Source: Exiguobacterium sp. KRL4 (GTDB lineage Bacteria > Bacillota > Bacilli > Exiguobacteriales > Exiguobacteriaceae). From it: a DNA stretch of 64,000 nt. Below the pieces are notes generated by a model that had not been told where the DNA came from, searched no databases, and saw nothing but the letters and a program-made list of their open reading frames with translations. The DNA lies in the NCBI RefSeq assembly GCF_001870785.1, contig NZ_MOLV01000003.1:1-64000 (forward strand), written 5' to 3'. Below are positions 6,749 to 15,345 of this stretch, piece after piece (the first letter of the stretch is position 1; every line of letters begins with the position of its first letter). Position numbers and translations under genes: made by a program.

Positions 6749-8501
6749 ATTTAAACCGATACGCATTTTTTTCGTGTTGTTTGACGCTGTACATCGCTTC
6801 GTCCGCTCGAATCAGGAGCAGGCTTGTCGTCGCCCCATCATCCGGATAGCGGGCAATGCCAATCGATGGTGTGACGGACATCGCGCTGTCATTGAACAAA
6901 AACGGTTGATTCAGCTGAGCGATCAGTTCCTCGGTGTAAAGAATCGTGTCCGCTTTCGAGCGCGGCAGGAAGACGATAAACTCGTCACCGCCAAGCCGGG
7001 CTGCGACCTCGTCGTTCCGCAGATGGAGCCGGAGGCGATTCGCTGTTTCTTGCAGAACATAGTCACCGGCGTCGTGCCCATAGGAGTCGTTGATTTGTTT
7101 GAAACCATCAAGATCAATGAACAGTAACGAACCGGCTGTAATCTGCGTCAGTCGTTCTTGCAGGAAATTTTCGAAATAACGACGATTCGGCAACCGGGTC
7201 AAGACGTCATGATACCCCAGCCCTTCGAGCCATTGTTGTTGTTCGAGTGTCTCTGTGATATCGGCTAACAGAACGTAGACGTAATCCTGATCCGGTACCG
7301 GAATCAACGTCGTGTCATACGTGAGGGAATCATCTTGTAACAGCAACTTGCGACTCGTCTCTAAACGCACGACTTCTTGCCGGAGTTGGTGTGACAGCCG
7401 TTCTGATAGTTGTCGACCGAATCGCCGGATCGCTGCCGGATTCATCGTCTGGAGGGTGCCTGTTCGATTGACCTGCAGAATCGGTTCCGGATGATCAAGA
7501 AACAGGCGCCGGTATTCTTCTTTTCTTAGTTCCAGGAGTGCGGTCTTTTCCTTGACGCGTTTTGCGAGATCAAGCTGGACGACTTCATGTTCCTCGAGCA
7601 ACTGCTGATTGAGGCGTTCTGAAAAATATTGTCGGATCAAAAATAACGAAAAGAGCAGTGTGATCGCCAAGACATAGACGATGTTCGGCACTTTGAAAAA
7701 CGAGATCCAGACGAGTAAAAGCACCAGACTGACATACGGTAAATACGGCCGTGACAAGGTGTATATGTATGTGATCGATGGTGGGACTTGCCGAAAATAG
7801 CGAATCAGCCCAAACAAGCTAAGCGGATAGAGTGGTAAAAAAAACGCTGCGATGTCGAGTTGATCACGGATCAGAAACGTATAATAGCCGAAGTTCGTGA
7901 AACAAAATAAAGCAACGGCCTGAATCAGAATCCGATGTTGCGGTGCACCGCGTAAGCCGGTCGTATAGAGAATCATGAAAAATAAAATCAGTGCCATGAA
8001 ACAAAGTGCGTAGATCGTCATCGCAATCAATTCGACGGTAGTCCGGGCAAAGTCAGGGACGTACTGTAAAATCATCACATACCCAAAGACGAGCGACATG
8101 CCGAATAAAATAAAGCCATCGAGATAAAGCAACCGCTTTTGGCGGAATGACGACCAGACGATCAAGCGGGCCAATGTCAAAGCAGTCAAGAGTAAGAACA
8201 GCGTCAGCGTCACGTTTGCCAGTGCATCCGACCAGACAGGATGGAAACGGCTTGGTAACAGTGCCAAGACAACGTTGAGGACAATGCCGAGCCAAAACAA
8301 AAGAATCGCGTGACCGATCAATCGATACGGATGGTGCGGACGGGGTTTGAGAAAATGACCATAAGCGGACCAAGCGCAGTAGCTTAAGCCAATCAACGTA
8401 CTGACCCCAGCGATGATTGGCGTCACAGACGGATTAAATGTCAAAAACAAGACGGGATAGAGCACCAGCAAATACAGACTGATAGCATATGTCCGTGTCA
8501 T
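6747..8501 (-). CDS. Membrane-bound PAS-GGDEF diguanylate cyclase
   Basis: A 584-residue protein. About eight hydrophobic helices fill residues 1-300. A coiled linker follows, then a PAS domain (about 325-420) and a GGDEF domain (about 425-584) with the signature ARLGGDEF and FIDLDGFKQIND. It should make cyclic di-GMP at the membrane. The inhibitory-site position RxxD, five residues before GGDEF, reads RNDE here, so product inhibition may be weakened. The start has AAAGGAGG. It is transcribed towards the fliD operon, and cyclic di-GMP commonly controls motility, so the location may be meaningful. Confidence 0.9.
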   Translation of the reverse strand: MTRTYAISLYLLVLYPVLFLTFNPSVTPIIAGVSTLIGLSYCAWSAYGHFLKPRPHHPYRLIGHAILLFWLGIVLNVVLALLPSRFHPVWSDALANVTLTLFLLLTALTLARLIVWSSFRQKRLLYLDGFILFGMSLVFGYVMILQYVPDFARTTVELIAMTIYALCFMALILFFMILYTTGLRGAPQHRILIQAVALFCFTNFGYYTFLIRDQLDIAAFFLPLYPLSLFGLIRYFRQVPPSITYIYTLSRPYLPYVSLVLLLVWISFFKVPNIVYVLAITLLFSLFLIRQYFSERLNQQLLEEHEVVQLDLAKRVKEKTALLELRKEEYRRLFLDHPEPILQVNRTGTLQTMNPAAIRRFGRQLSERLSHQLRQEVVRLETSRKLLLQDDSLTYDTTLIPVPDQDYVYVLLADITETLEQQQWLEGLGYHDVLTRLPNRRYFENFLQERLTQITAGSLLFIDLDGFKQINDSYGHDAGDYVLQETANRLRLHLRNDEVAARLGGDEFIVFLPRSKADTILYTEELIAQLNQPFLFNDSAMSVTPSIGIARYPDDGATTSLLLIRADEAMYSVKQHEKNAYRFK

Positions 8502-8559
8502 GCGTTCGCCTCCTTTCTCGATGTTTTATATGTATGAATTTCGTCAACCAGAGAGAAAA

Positions 8560-8596
8560 CCCCTGTTCCGTCCAATACATGGCAGACAAACAGGGG
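8560..8596 (-). terminator. Terminator of the second flagellar operon
   Basis: On the minus strand CCCCTGTTTGTC (8596-8585) pairs with GACGGAACAGGGG (8572-8560) and is followed by TTTTCTC. It lies just after the DUF2225 gene. Confidence 0.8.
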
Positions 8597-8602
8597 AGGA
8601 AA

Positions 8603-9271
8603 TTAAATGGTATGTTGTTCGCGGTACAATTCCCAGTGCTCGCGGGCTTCCTTTTTAATTCGATCGGAAACAGTTTTACTTTGGAAAATGAGACTGTACC
8701 ATTGTTTGGCGTTATCTGTATCGGCTAGCGTTGCATACAAATCACTGATCCGTAAAAGTAAGACATCGTGAGGAATACCCGTTCGGACTGCGTCCGTATA
8801 CTCTAAGTAGATGGTTTCGTATTTTTGGACAGATCGCATCGTCCAAGAAATTTCTTGTTCTAAATCTTCCAGCAACCGATACATCCAGGAAATTCGAATA
8901 CCAAGCATAGCTTGGATGCTGTCTTTTTGTAACGTGACTTGTGCCATATACAAACATAGTTTGTATAGATACAGTACTTGTTTCACAGAACGCTCTGTTG
9001 CAGAGAAAGGTAAGACCGGAAGCATCGATAAGATGTCCGTTTCTAGTAGAATTCGTACATCAGGCCGTAGTTTTTCAAACGCTTCATGGAAAATAAAGCG
9101 ACAGTGACTACATTGGATAGGTTCGTAAAAATAGACGTTTGGCCCCTGATAATGAATGAAGCCATCCATATCGGTATGTTCCACACGAATATGTCGGCTC
9201 AAGACACGTTTCGTCTCCGTTTCTTTGAGACAGTAGGGGCAACGGCATTTTTTCATATACAGGTCAGGCAT
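8603..9271 (-). CDS. DUF2225-family zinc-binding protein
   Basis: A 222-residue protein with an N-terminal zinc ribbon (KKCRCPYCLKETETKRVLSR, then a second pair CSHC at about residues 54-57). The remaining helical part resembles tetratricopeptide-like repeats (LLRISDLYATLADTDNAKQW). This matches the DUF2225 family, whose biochemical role is unknown. The ribosome site TGAGGAG lies 8 nt before the start. It follows yaaR by 23 bp and precedes the operon terminator, so it is likely cotranscribed with the flagellar genes. Confidence 0.75.
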   Translation of the reverse strand: MPDLYMKKCRCPYCLKETETKRVLSRHIRVEHTDMDGFIHYQGPNVYFYEPIQCSHCRFIFHEAFEKLRPDVRILLETDILSMLPVLPFSATERSVKQVLYLYKLCLYMAQVTLQKDSIQAMLGIRISWMYRLLEDLEQEISWTMRSVQKYETIYLEYTDAVRTGIPHDVLLLRISDLYATLADTDNAKQWYSLIFQSKTVSDRIKKEAREHWELYREQHTI

Positions 9272-9294
9272 CGGACTGGCTCCTCAAGATGAAT

Positions 9295-9735
9295 TTAGAC
9301 AAAAACGTTGACGAGCATTCCTTTGATCTCACCGATTTGATCCAAAATCTCGAGTCGGCGTGATTCACCGGAAATGACGTTGTCGGTTAGTTGCAGCAAC
9401 TTCGCATCCACCTGTTCGACGACCTTGTAGATTTTCGTTCGTCCACGGCGGTTGAAGCCACGTTTTTCCTCAAGTTGTTGCGACTGATCGAGCGCATCTT
9501 TTAGGAAGTCCTTGATTTTTTCTTTGTAGGCTTCGAGATGTTCAATCGTTTGGCTTTCTGCCAGCAACTGACCGTGCTCTTCGACGAGCATCAATTTCTG
9601 TTGGAGACGTTCGTATCCTTTATGTTCACGCTTATCTTGCATCAAGGCCGAAAACGTCGTCGACGCTTCGACTTCACGCGGTCCGGTCTTCGGTGTCTGC
9701 AGGCGGCTTGTTTCTTGGATGCGCCGGATGTCCAT
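9295..9735 (-). CDS. yaaR: YaaR-family (DUF327) protein
   Basis: A 146-residue, mostly helical cytoplasmic protein. The C-terminal half (FNRRGRTKIYKVVEQVDAKL, then LEILDQIGEIKGMLVNVFV) is typical of the YaaR/DUF327 family. Its function is not established. In B. subtilis yaaR lies elsewhere, but here it sits 18 bp behind a flagellin gene in a flagellar operon, which suggests a motility-linked role. A ribosome site (AAGGAGG) is present. Confidence 0.8.
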   Translation of the reverse strand: MDIRRIQETSRLQTPKTGPREVEASTTFSALMQDKREHKGYERLQQKLMLVEEHGQLLAESQTIEHLEAYKEKIKDFLKDALDQSQQLEEKRGFNRRGRTKIYKVVEQVDAKLLQLTDNVISGESRRLEILDQIGEIKGMLVNVFV

Positions 9736-9753
9736 CGGTGATTCCTCCTTTGA

Positions 9754-10647
9754 TTAGTTGAGTAGTTGTAAGACGCCTTGCGGTAAGGCGTTTGCTTGGG
9801 CGATCATCGCCATGCCCGATTGATTAAGGATATTGTACTTCGCATACTCCATCATCTCACGCGCCATATCAGTATCGCGAATGCGTGACTCGGACGCCGT
9901 CAGGTTTTCTTTACTGACACTGAGGACGGACGATGTTGCTTCGAACCGGTTTTGGATCGCTCCGAGTTTTGCCCGTTGCTGGGAAATCGTATCGATCGCT
10001 TGTGTGTAACGGCTGATGGCTTGATCGGCGTCGCTGCTCGTCATGACGCTGAGCGCGTATTCCGGTGTTGCATTCACGCTTGGATAATCAAGTGCCTTGG
10101 CATCGGTATTCGGTTTGATGGTCGTACTGATTCCGATATTCAGCGCCCGCATATCATCAATCGTCAAAGTAATCCCTTCGTTCGCGCCGGCATTCGTCTG
10201 GATGAAGACAGCATTATCCTCTGTGCTGAAGTCACCTGTTAACAGTTTTTTGCCGTTGAACTGCGTCGTTTCGGCAATCCGCGAGACTTCATTCGTCAGC
10301 TGATTGATTTCTTCCTGAATCGAGGTCCGGTCTTCTGTCGCAAGCGTCCCGTTACCGGCCTGGACAGCCAGTTCGCGCATCCGTTGTAACAGGTTATGCG
10401 TTTCACTGAGTCCACCTTCGACCGTCTGGACCATCGAGATCCCGTCAAGAACGTTTTGTTCCGCTTTATCGAGTGCTTTGAGACGGTTTCGCATCTTTTC
10501 AGAGATGGCAAGACCCGCCGCGTCATCAGCTCCGCGGTTGATTTTTTGACCACTCGACAGTTTATCCATCGTCGTCTTGACGTTCATCTGATTGGCACTT
10601 AAGTTTCGGTAGGCTTTCAGGGCCTGTACATTATTTGAAATCCGCAT
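9754..10647 (-). CDS. Second, shorter flagellin
   Basis: A 297-residue flagellin with intact D0/D1 ends: MRISNNVQALKAYRNLSANQ at the N terminus and ANALPQGVLQLLN at the C terminus. The variable middle is very short (about 155-215), so its exposed domain is minimal compared with the 415-residue Hag. The start ATG directly abuts the TAA of the upstream FliS-like gene, and the ribosome site lies inside that gene, so the two are coupled. It has no intron. It could form a minor or condition-specific filament segment. Confidence 0.93.
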   Translation of the reverse strand: MRISNNVQALKAYRNLSANQMNVKTTMDKLSSGQKINRGADDAAGLAISEKMRNRLKALDKAEQNVLDGISMVQTVEGGLSETHNLLQRMRELAVQAGNGTLATEDRTSIQEEINQLTNEVSRIAETTQFNGKKLLTGDFSTEDNAVFIQTNAGANEGITLTIDDMRALNIGISTTIKPNTDAKALDYPSVNATPEYALSVMTSSDADQAISRYTQAIDTISQQRAKLGAIQNRFEATSSVLSVSKENLTASESRIRDTDMAREMMEYAKYNILNQSGMAMIAQANALPQGVLQLLN

Positions 10648-11040
10648 TTAATAGTCCATCCCTTCGTAACGCTCATGGTGTGCCGCCCGGACGAGCGGAC
10701 GTTCTTTCTTGACACTGGCGGCTTGCCAGGTGATCAACAATTCTTCCGTCAGTTGTAACAATTCTTCCAAGCACGTTGGCTCGATGTATGCCTGTAACGT
10801 CTGTTCGGCTAAGTAATAATAGAGTTGATCGAGTTGTGCCGTGATGATGCCGCCGTCGTCGTGTAAGCCCGCTTGTAGTTTTTCAAGCAGTTGGTAGGCT
10901 TTTTGCAGACGCGCGTTGACGGTGTCAAACTGTCGTTCATCACGGGCGAATATCGTTTGTTCGTATTGGAAGACAAGACCTTTTAACATCGTCTCCGTCA
11001 ATTGCTGGGGTGTCATCTGATACAGTTCTTGTTCTGTCAT
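10648..11040 (-). CDS. FliS-like flagellin chaperone, second copy
   Basis: A 130-residue helical protein that looks like FliS (MTPQQLTETMLKGLVFQYEQ near the N terminus; LDQLYYYLAEQTLQAYIEPT in the middle). It differs greatly from the fliS product at 5786. It is translationally coupled to the second flagellin, so it is most likely that flagellin's dedicated chaperone. Its start overlaps the preceding gene by 4 nt. Confidence 0.75.
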   Translation of the reverse strand: MTEQELYQMTPQQLTETMLKGLVFQYEQTIFARDERQFDTVNARLQKAYQLLEKLQAGLHDDGGIITAQLDQLYYYLAEQTLQAYIEPTCLEELLQLTEELLITWQAASVKKERPLVRAAHHERYEGMDY

Positions 11041-11327
11041 AGGTCCCGTCCTTTCGCGTGATCCAGTTCTTCAATCAACAGTAAGAGTTCAGCCATCACG
11101 TCGTACAGTTGAGGTGGAATCGCCGTGCCGAGATCGAGATCGAGCAGGTGACCGAGCAGCGATGTATCCTGTTCGATCGCGACGCCGCTTGCGCGGGCTT
11201 CCTGTAAGATCCGGTCCGCTGCGGCACCGGTTGCCCGGGCGACGACGATCGGCGCATTGCCGGACGCCTCATCGTACCGGAGGACGGCCGCTGATTTACG
11301 GTGTTTTAAATCAATTTTCTGATACAT
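11037..11327 (-). CDS. FlhB C-terminal-domain-like protein (YlqH/FhlB type)
   Basis: A 96-residue soluble protein that matches the cytoplasmic autocleavage domain of FlhB: AAVLRYDEASGNAPIVVARA, then a substrate-specificity fold and VMAELLLLIEEL. The NPTH cleavage motif of FlhB is replaced (SGNAP). Such stand-alone domains occur beside a FliK-like gene in Bacillus (ylqG-ylqH) and are thought to modify the export specificity switch. The same pair occurs here. Confidence 0.8.
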   Translation of the reverse strand: MYQKIDLKHRKSAAVLRYDEASGNAPIVVARATGAAADRILQEARASGVAIEQDTSLLGHLLDLDLGTAIPPQLYDVMAELLLLIEELDHAKGRDL

Positions 11328-11336
11328 GGCTCCTCC

Positions 11337-13229
11337 TTAAATCCGGTAATCGTAACCGGTCGGGGTCTCGTCCGGTTTGACGGTTTCTGGTGTCGTCTGA
11401 TCTTTCGTAAAAGCATCGAAGCGAATTCTGACGTCTTGATAACCGGTCGATTGTAAGGCTTCCGTCGTCCGTTCGAGAAACGGCGTCGCTAATCGTTCCA
11501 GTAACGGGAAATCATTTTCAATCGTAATCTGCATCTTCCGGTTGACCGTCTCGACGCGGACGCCGATATCACCAAGACGTGGTGTCTCAAGCTGGACGTA
11601 CAACGTGTTGTTTTCCCAGTCGATCACTTCATCCGGTCGTTTGTTTTGTAAGTGGACGTGCAGTCCGGCCGTTCCTTCGACGAGTTGGACCGGGAGCGCG
11701 AGCAAGATTTGTTGGAGTTGCTGATTGGTGTCCGGTTTATTGACCTGTTGTTGCGTCGTCAGGAATGTCTGGAGTTTCGCCGCTTCCGGGTTTGCGGCAG
11801 GCGTCGCAAGTTTTAGTTCCGCCGTCTGCAATTGAAGCGTCTTTTGGACCGTCTCCTGTAAGACACGGGGACTGTTTTGTCCCGCTTCATACGGGATCGG
11901 GCGTTGCGGTGGTGCTACTTGATTTGGTGTCTGCGACGTATTGACGACGGGACGCGGCATCGTGTTCAGTTCCGGCAAGTACGCCGTCCGGACGTTTGCC
12001 GGAGCAAAGCGGAAGGCTTCAAGGGCTACCTGGACGTCCTGGACGACGGCTTTTGCTTCCGTTCCGCGTCCGAGCAAAGCCAGTTCCGTGCCTCGTTCGA
12101 GTTTTGATAACAATTGAATCAGTTGTTTTTCATCACGCATGCTCGTATGTAACATCGCGTCCGTCTGTTGGAACGTCTGGCGCAGGCGGTTGGCTGTACT
12201 TTCGATGACTTGTGCCATCTGCAACGGTCGTTCCTCGACGAGTGGTTCAATTTGCCGGAGTTGCGAGACGATTGTCCGTTGCTGGCTCCGGAAATCATTG
12301 GTCACTTCCGCGAGCCGTGGTGTCACCTCGGCGATGACAGTCAAGTTCGACCGCACGGGTGTGGCGAGCGGAGCGACTTTCTCGGTGCTCGGTTGTTGGG
12401 CCTGGGTGATGACAGCGGTCAATTGATCGAGTTTGCTCGGTGCCGGTCGTTCCGCGAGAACGGGGCGTTCACTCGGGAAATACGGACGCAACTGTTCCCG
12501 GACCTGCGTCAGTTCACCCCGATCAATCCGGGCGATGATGTCCGGTTGTAGATCTGCCGGTACATGATTTGCGATTTGTCTTAAGGCAACGGGGGTTGCC
12601 TGATCAATCTCAGTACGTGTCGGTAACGTCACACGGGCGACGTCAAGGGCGATGACGTTGCTGAGCGTCGGTTTATCGAGGACCGCTTGGCGCTCCGGTA
12701 AGACGTCGACCAAGGAATCGGTCGTCGCGAGTAGTTGCGCGATCAAGACGTCTGCCTCTGCCGGTAAGGCACTGTCAGACGGCCGCGTCACGAGCTGGAG
12801 GACCAAGTCCTTATACGTCCCTTGCAGGGCAGCAACGAGCTTAGCAACCGTTTCCGGTGTCTGCGGCAGTTGACCGGTCGCGAGCAGCCGGGCGACGGCT
12901 TGTTTCAGTTCTGGTGGGAGTTCGTCGAGTAAGGTCGCATCGACACCAGACGAATCGGTTTTGGCCGGTCCGCTTGCCGGGACTTCCGGTTGATCCGTGA
13001 TTTGTTCGATCAGATAGCCTTCCGTCGTCTGTCCTTTGACCTTGAATTGAAAGGTGCCTTCCGGGACTTCACCCGTGAAGGTCATCTCGACCTTTTCACG
13101 ACCGACTTGGACAAGGGCCGTGTTCGGACCGGTCTTTTCAAGGACGGTTCCGCTATAGGTTTTTGTTTCAGACAAGGGACTCGGTGTGGTCGAACGGGTC
13201 GGACTTGTTGGATTCATCTGGATATTCAT
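11337..13229 (-). CDS. FliK-like (YlqG-type) flagellar hook-length-control-related protein
   Basis: A 630-residue protein. It has an N-terminal small beta domain (about 24-80), a long Gln/Pro/Thr-rich, probably flexible middle, and a C-terminal domain (about 495-605) resembling the FliK/Flg_hook fold: HVHLQNKRPDEVIDWENN, then LGDIGVRVETVNRKMQITIE. FliK measures hook length and flips FlhB specificity. This copy partners the FlhB-like protein 9 bp downstream. A sigma-D promoter and an AAGGAGG site precede it. It heads the six-gene minus-strand operon. The exact role is inferred. Confidence 0.72.
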   Translation of the reverse strand: MNIQMNPTSPTRSTTPSPLSETKTYSGTVLEKTGPNTALVQVGREKVEMTFTGEVPEGTFQFKVKGQTTEGYLIEQITDQPEVPASGPAKTDSSGVDATLLDELPPELKQAVARLLATGQLPQTPETVAKLVAALQGTYKDLVLQLVTRPSDSALPAEADVLIAQLLATTDSLVDVLPERQAVLDKPTLSNVIALDVARVTLPTRTEIDQATPVALRQIANHVPADLQPDIIARIDRGELTQVREQLRPYFPSERPVLAERPAPSKLDQLTAVITQAQQPSTEKVAPLATPVRSNLTVIAEVTPRLAEVTNDFRSQQRTIVSQLRQIEPLVEERPLQMAQVIESTANRLRQTFQQTDAMLHTSMRDEKQLIQLLSKLERGTELALLGRGTEAKAVVQDVQVALEAFRFAPANVRTAYLPELNTMPRPVVNTSQTPNQVAPPQRPIPYEAGQNSPRVLQETVQKTLQLQTAELKLATPAANPEAAKLQTFLTTQQQVNKPDTNQQLQQILLALPVQLVEGTAGLHVHLQNKRPDEVIDWENNTLYVQLETPRLGDIGVRVETVNRKMQITIENDFPLLERLATPFLERTTEALQSTGYQDVRIRFDAFTKDQTTPETVKPDETPTGYDYRI

Positions 13230-13269
13230 CGATGAACCTCCTTTCTTGAAAAATTCTTCATCTTATTAT

Positions 13270-13296
13270 ATATCGGCACAAACAAAAAAGGATTGA
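13270..13296 (-). promoter_or_regulatory. Sigma-D promoter of the second flagellar operon
   Basis: Reading the minus strand, TCAA (13296-13293), 15 nt, then a perfect GCCGATAT (13277-13270). A TATAAT immediately after could add a sigma-A -10. The promoter lies inside the comK terminator, so comK transcription and operon initiation share a 30-bp region. Confidence 0.75.
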
Positions 13297-13316
13297 GCGA
13301 ATTCATCGCCCAACCC
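13281..13316 (-). terminator. Terminator of comK
   Basis: On the minus strand an 11-bp stem with two G-U pairs (13316-13306 and 13300-13290) leads into TTTTTTG. An opposite T-run on the plus strand (13317-13325) may make it bidirectional. Confidence 0.8.
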
Positions 13317-13323
13317 ATTTTTT

Positions 13324-13830
13324 TTACGATTTGATTGCATTAAAGCGGTCCTCTAATGTCATCGCGTTCAATTGCTGGTAACGAGCCATCAGCTCGCCGG
13401 TTGCTTTCATTTGGTTGCGGACGATGTAAGGAGAGGCGTTTACGGGAAGGATCATGCCGTTACGAGTTTTGAGTTTAGTCTGTCCGTCTTCCTCGATGAC
13501 TTCGGACATGTGACTCCAGGCATACCACTCGCAATCATCACGTTTTGGTGATTTGGTAGGGAAAAAGACAAGACCAAGTGTCGGTTCGATGACGACCGGA
13601 ACTTTTCCTTTCACGGAAGCGACACGTTTAGCGGTGACGATCCGTTCCTCGATGGAACTGTTGTACTGCCTGCAAGATAATTGCAGAAGTTGATACGGAC
13701 GAAGCGGTGTCATGATCGTTGACCCGTCTTCTAAGACGATGATGGATTGTTTCATCATGTCATAGCACGGTAAAATCGCAACGGTCCGTTTCGTGATTCG
13801 ATACTTTTCGTCATTATGGAATGGTCGCAT
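13324..13830 (-). CDS. comK: ComK-family competence transcription factor
   Basis: A 168-residue protein of the ComK family. Recognisable features are SCRQYNSSIEERI-like and GLVFFPTKSPKRDDCEWYAW segments, and an N-terminal PCYD region. ComK activates DNA-uptake genes and its own transcription by binding AAAA-N5-TTTT pairs. It is slightly shorter than the 192-residue B. subtilis protein at the C terminus. The start has AAGGAGG at good spacing. I found no convincing K-box pair upstream. It lies directly upstream of the flagellar operon in the same orientation, separated only by its terminator. Confidence 0.82.
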   Translation of the reverse strand: MRPFHNDEKYRITKRTVAILPCYDMMKQSIIVLEDGSTIMTPLRPYQLLQLSCRQYNSSIEERIVTAKRVASVKGKVPVVIEPTLGLVFFPTKSPKRDDCEWYAWSHMSEVIEEDGQTKLKTRNGMILPVNASPYIVRNQMKATGELMARYQQLNAMTLEDRFNAIKS

Positions 13831-13995
13831 TCGACTGCATCCTCCTTAAATAGGACAATGGATAAAATAGGTAATTACTAACGATATAATACAATACTAC
13901 ACCTGTAATGACAATGTAATTTTTGAAAAATAGAGCAATAGATGGCGGTATGGCGTTTTAATTAATATTAAATTCAAATTAATCAGAATTTTTAA

Positions 13996-14024
13996 TTGTC
14001 AATAATTGTTTCTTTTGTTAGTAT
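13996..14024 (+). promoter_or_regulatory. Sigma-A promoter of the cold-shock gene
   Basis: TTGTCA (13996-14001), 17 nt, TAGTAT (14019-14024). It is followed by a short leader with the hairpin GAGAGC/GCTCTC. The rest of 13831-13995 is AT-rich spacer between divergent comK and csp; I see nothing else definite in it. Confidence 0.6.
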
Positions 14025-14080
14025 AGACGATAGAGAGCTTGCTCTCGCAATCCTAGTTTGCGAAGGGAACGTGAATTCGA

Positions 14081-14281
14081 ATGGAACAAGGTAAAGTCAA
14101 ATGGTTTAATGCTGAAAAGGGTTACGGTTTCATTGAGACATCAGACGCAAAAGACGTTTTTGTCCACTTCTCAGCGATTCAAGCAGAAGGTTATAAATCA
14201 CTAGAAGAAGGCGAAGAAGTCGAGTTCGAAATCGTCGAAGGCGATCGTGGTCCTCAAGCGTCGAACGTTTCGAAACTGTAA
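14081..14281 (+). CDS. csp: Cold-shock protein, CspA/CspB family
   Basis: A 66-residue single cold-shock domain with both RNA-binding motifs: KGYGFIE (RNP1) and VFVHF (RNP2). Such proteins bind single-stranded RNA and keep mRNA unfolded in the cold. Length and motifs match the family exactly. It is monocistronic with its own promoter and terminator; the ribosome site is GAAGGGA. Confidence 0.97.
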   Translation: MEQGKVKWFNAEKGYGFIETSDAKDVFVHFSAIQAEGYKSLEEGEEVEFEIVEGDRGPQASNVSKL

Positions 14282-14299
14282 TCCCGCTAGCAGCCACCA

Positions 14300-14333
14300 C
14301 CGTTTTTAGGAATCCCCTAAAAGCGGTTTTTTT
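14300..14333 (+). terminator. Terminator of csp
   Basis: Arms 14300-14310 and 14316-14326 pair with one G-U and are followed by seven T residues. The remaining gap up to hpf (14334-14564) has a TATAAT at 14464-14469 that may be the hpf -10, without a good -35. Confidence 0.88.
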
Positions 14334-14564
14334 GTTTCATCTCAATTTGTTAAGGGTATATACGCTAATATCAACATGCAACAACTATTATAGTACGCTA
14401 AGTTTCAAGGGGAATATTCGACAGAATGGTATCGTTTTCATTTCCTTGTCTAGCTTATCGTGGTATAATAATTACGAACCAAAAGAATTTGGAACCTTCA
14501 GAAGGAAACGATTGGAGGGATGACGAATTCATAGGTTCAACCGGTTACTTAAGGAGGAGTTTAC

Positions 14565-15128
14565 ATGATCTACAACATTCGCGGTGAAAACTTGGACGTC
14601 ACAGATGCTCTCAAGGATTACGTCGAGAAAAAGCTTGAAAAGTTAACTCGTTATTTTACAACTCCTACGGAAGCGCAGACGGCTTATGTCAATCTCAAGG
14701 TCAACAATGAGAAACAAAAAGTCGAAGTGACGATTCCAATGCCAAATCTTTTGCTTCGTGCAGAGGATGTCAATGGCGACATGTACGCAGCGATCGACCT
14801 CGTCGTCGATAAGCTCGAACGCCAAATCCGGAAACACAAAACGAAGATCAACCGGAGAGGCCGCGCCAAAGAAGGCGGTATTGGGGAGTACTTCAAAACG
14901 CTCGAGGGACCGGAGGCAGATGCACCTGTCTACGAAGAGGATGAAGCGGAACTCGAACTTGTTCGAACAAAACGTTTCACACTCAAACCGATGGATACAG
15001 AAGAAGCGATTCTTCAGATGGACATGCTCGGTCACACGTTCTTCGTCTTCTCAGACGCAGAAACGGGTAATACGAACGTCGTCTACCGTCGAAAAGATGG
15101 CCGTTATGGCTTGATTGAACCAGAATAA
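14565..15128 (+). CDS. hpf: Ribosome hibernation promoting factor, long form
   Basis: A 187-residue protein. The N-terminal domain (about 1-100, beginning MIYNIRGENLDVTDALKDYV) binds the decoding centre of the 30S subunit. The C-terminal domain (about 130-187, LKPMDTEEAILQMDMLGHTF) dimerises to pair ribosomes into 100S particles. This two-domain long form is the Firmicutes type. An AAGGAGG ribosome site precedes it. It lies directly upstream of secA as in Bacillus. Confidence 0.95.
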   Translation: MIYNIRGENLDVTDALKDYVEKKLEKLTRYFTTPTEAQTAYVNLKVNNEKQKVEVTIPMPNLLLRAEDVNGDMYAAIDLVVDKLERQIRKHKTKINRRGRAKEGGIGEYFKTLEGPEADAPVYEEDEAELELVRTKRFTLKPMDTEEAILQMDMLGHTFFVFSDAETGNTNVVYRRKDGRYGLIEPE

Positions 15129-15137
15129 TGAATCTAC

Positions 15138-15170
15138 AGGGGACTTACTCTACGGAGTGAGTCCCCTTTT
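15138..15170 (+). terminator. Terminator of hpf
   Basis: A perfect 13-bp stem (15138-15150 and 15155-15167) with a TACG tetraloop runs into TTT. Confidence 0.9.
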
Positions 15171-15256
15171 GGTATGCTAAAAAACTGTTTGTTCGTAGAA
15201 CGTGTCTCAGACTAAAGTTGGATTTCAAGTGAGGCAGTCGGTCCGCTTGTTGAAAT

Positions 15257-15285
15257 TTGACGGCGTATTCGGTACACTTGATAAA
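15257..15285 (+). promoter_or_regulatory. Candidate sigma-A promoter of secA
   Basis: TTGACG (15257-15262), 17 nt, GATAAA (15280-15285), about 60 bp before the secA start. The -10 is imperfect. Confidence 0.5.
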
Positions 15286-15345
15286 GGAAAAATCTCGGAA
15301 TTCTGTTCGTTTAAAGAATCGCTCGAAGTAAGGGGACTGTAAGGC

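Noticed and set aside
13831-13995. ComK box (AAAA-N5-TTTT pair) for comK autoregulation
   Set aside because: Only AT-rich fragments were found, none with correct half-sites and spacing.
14332-14523. 63-codon frame between csp and hpf
   Set aside because: It begins in the csp terminator, has no ribosome site and an unlikely composition.
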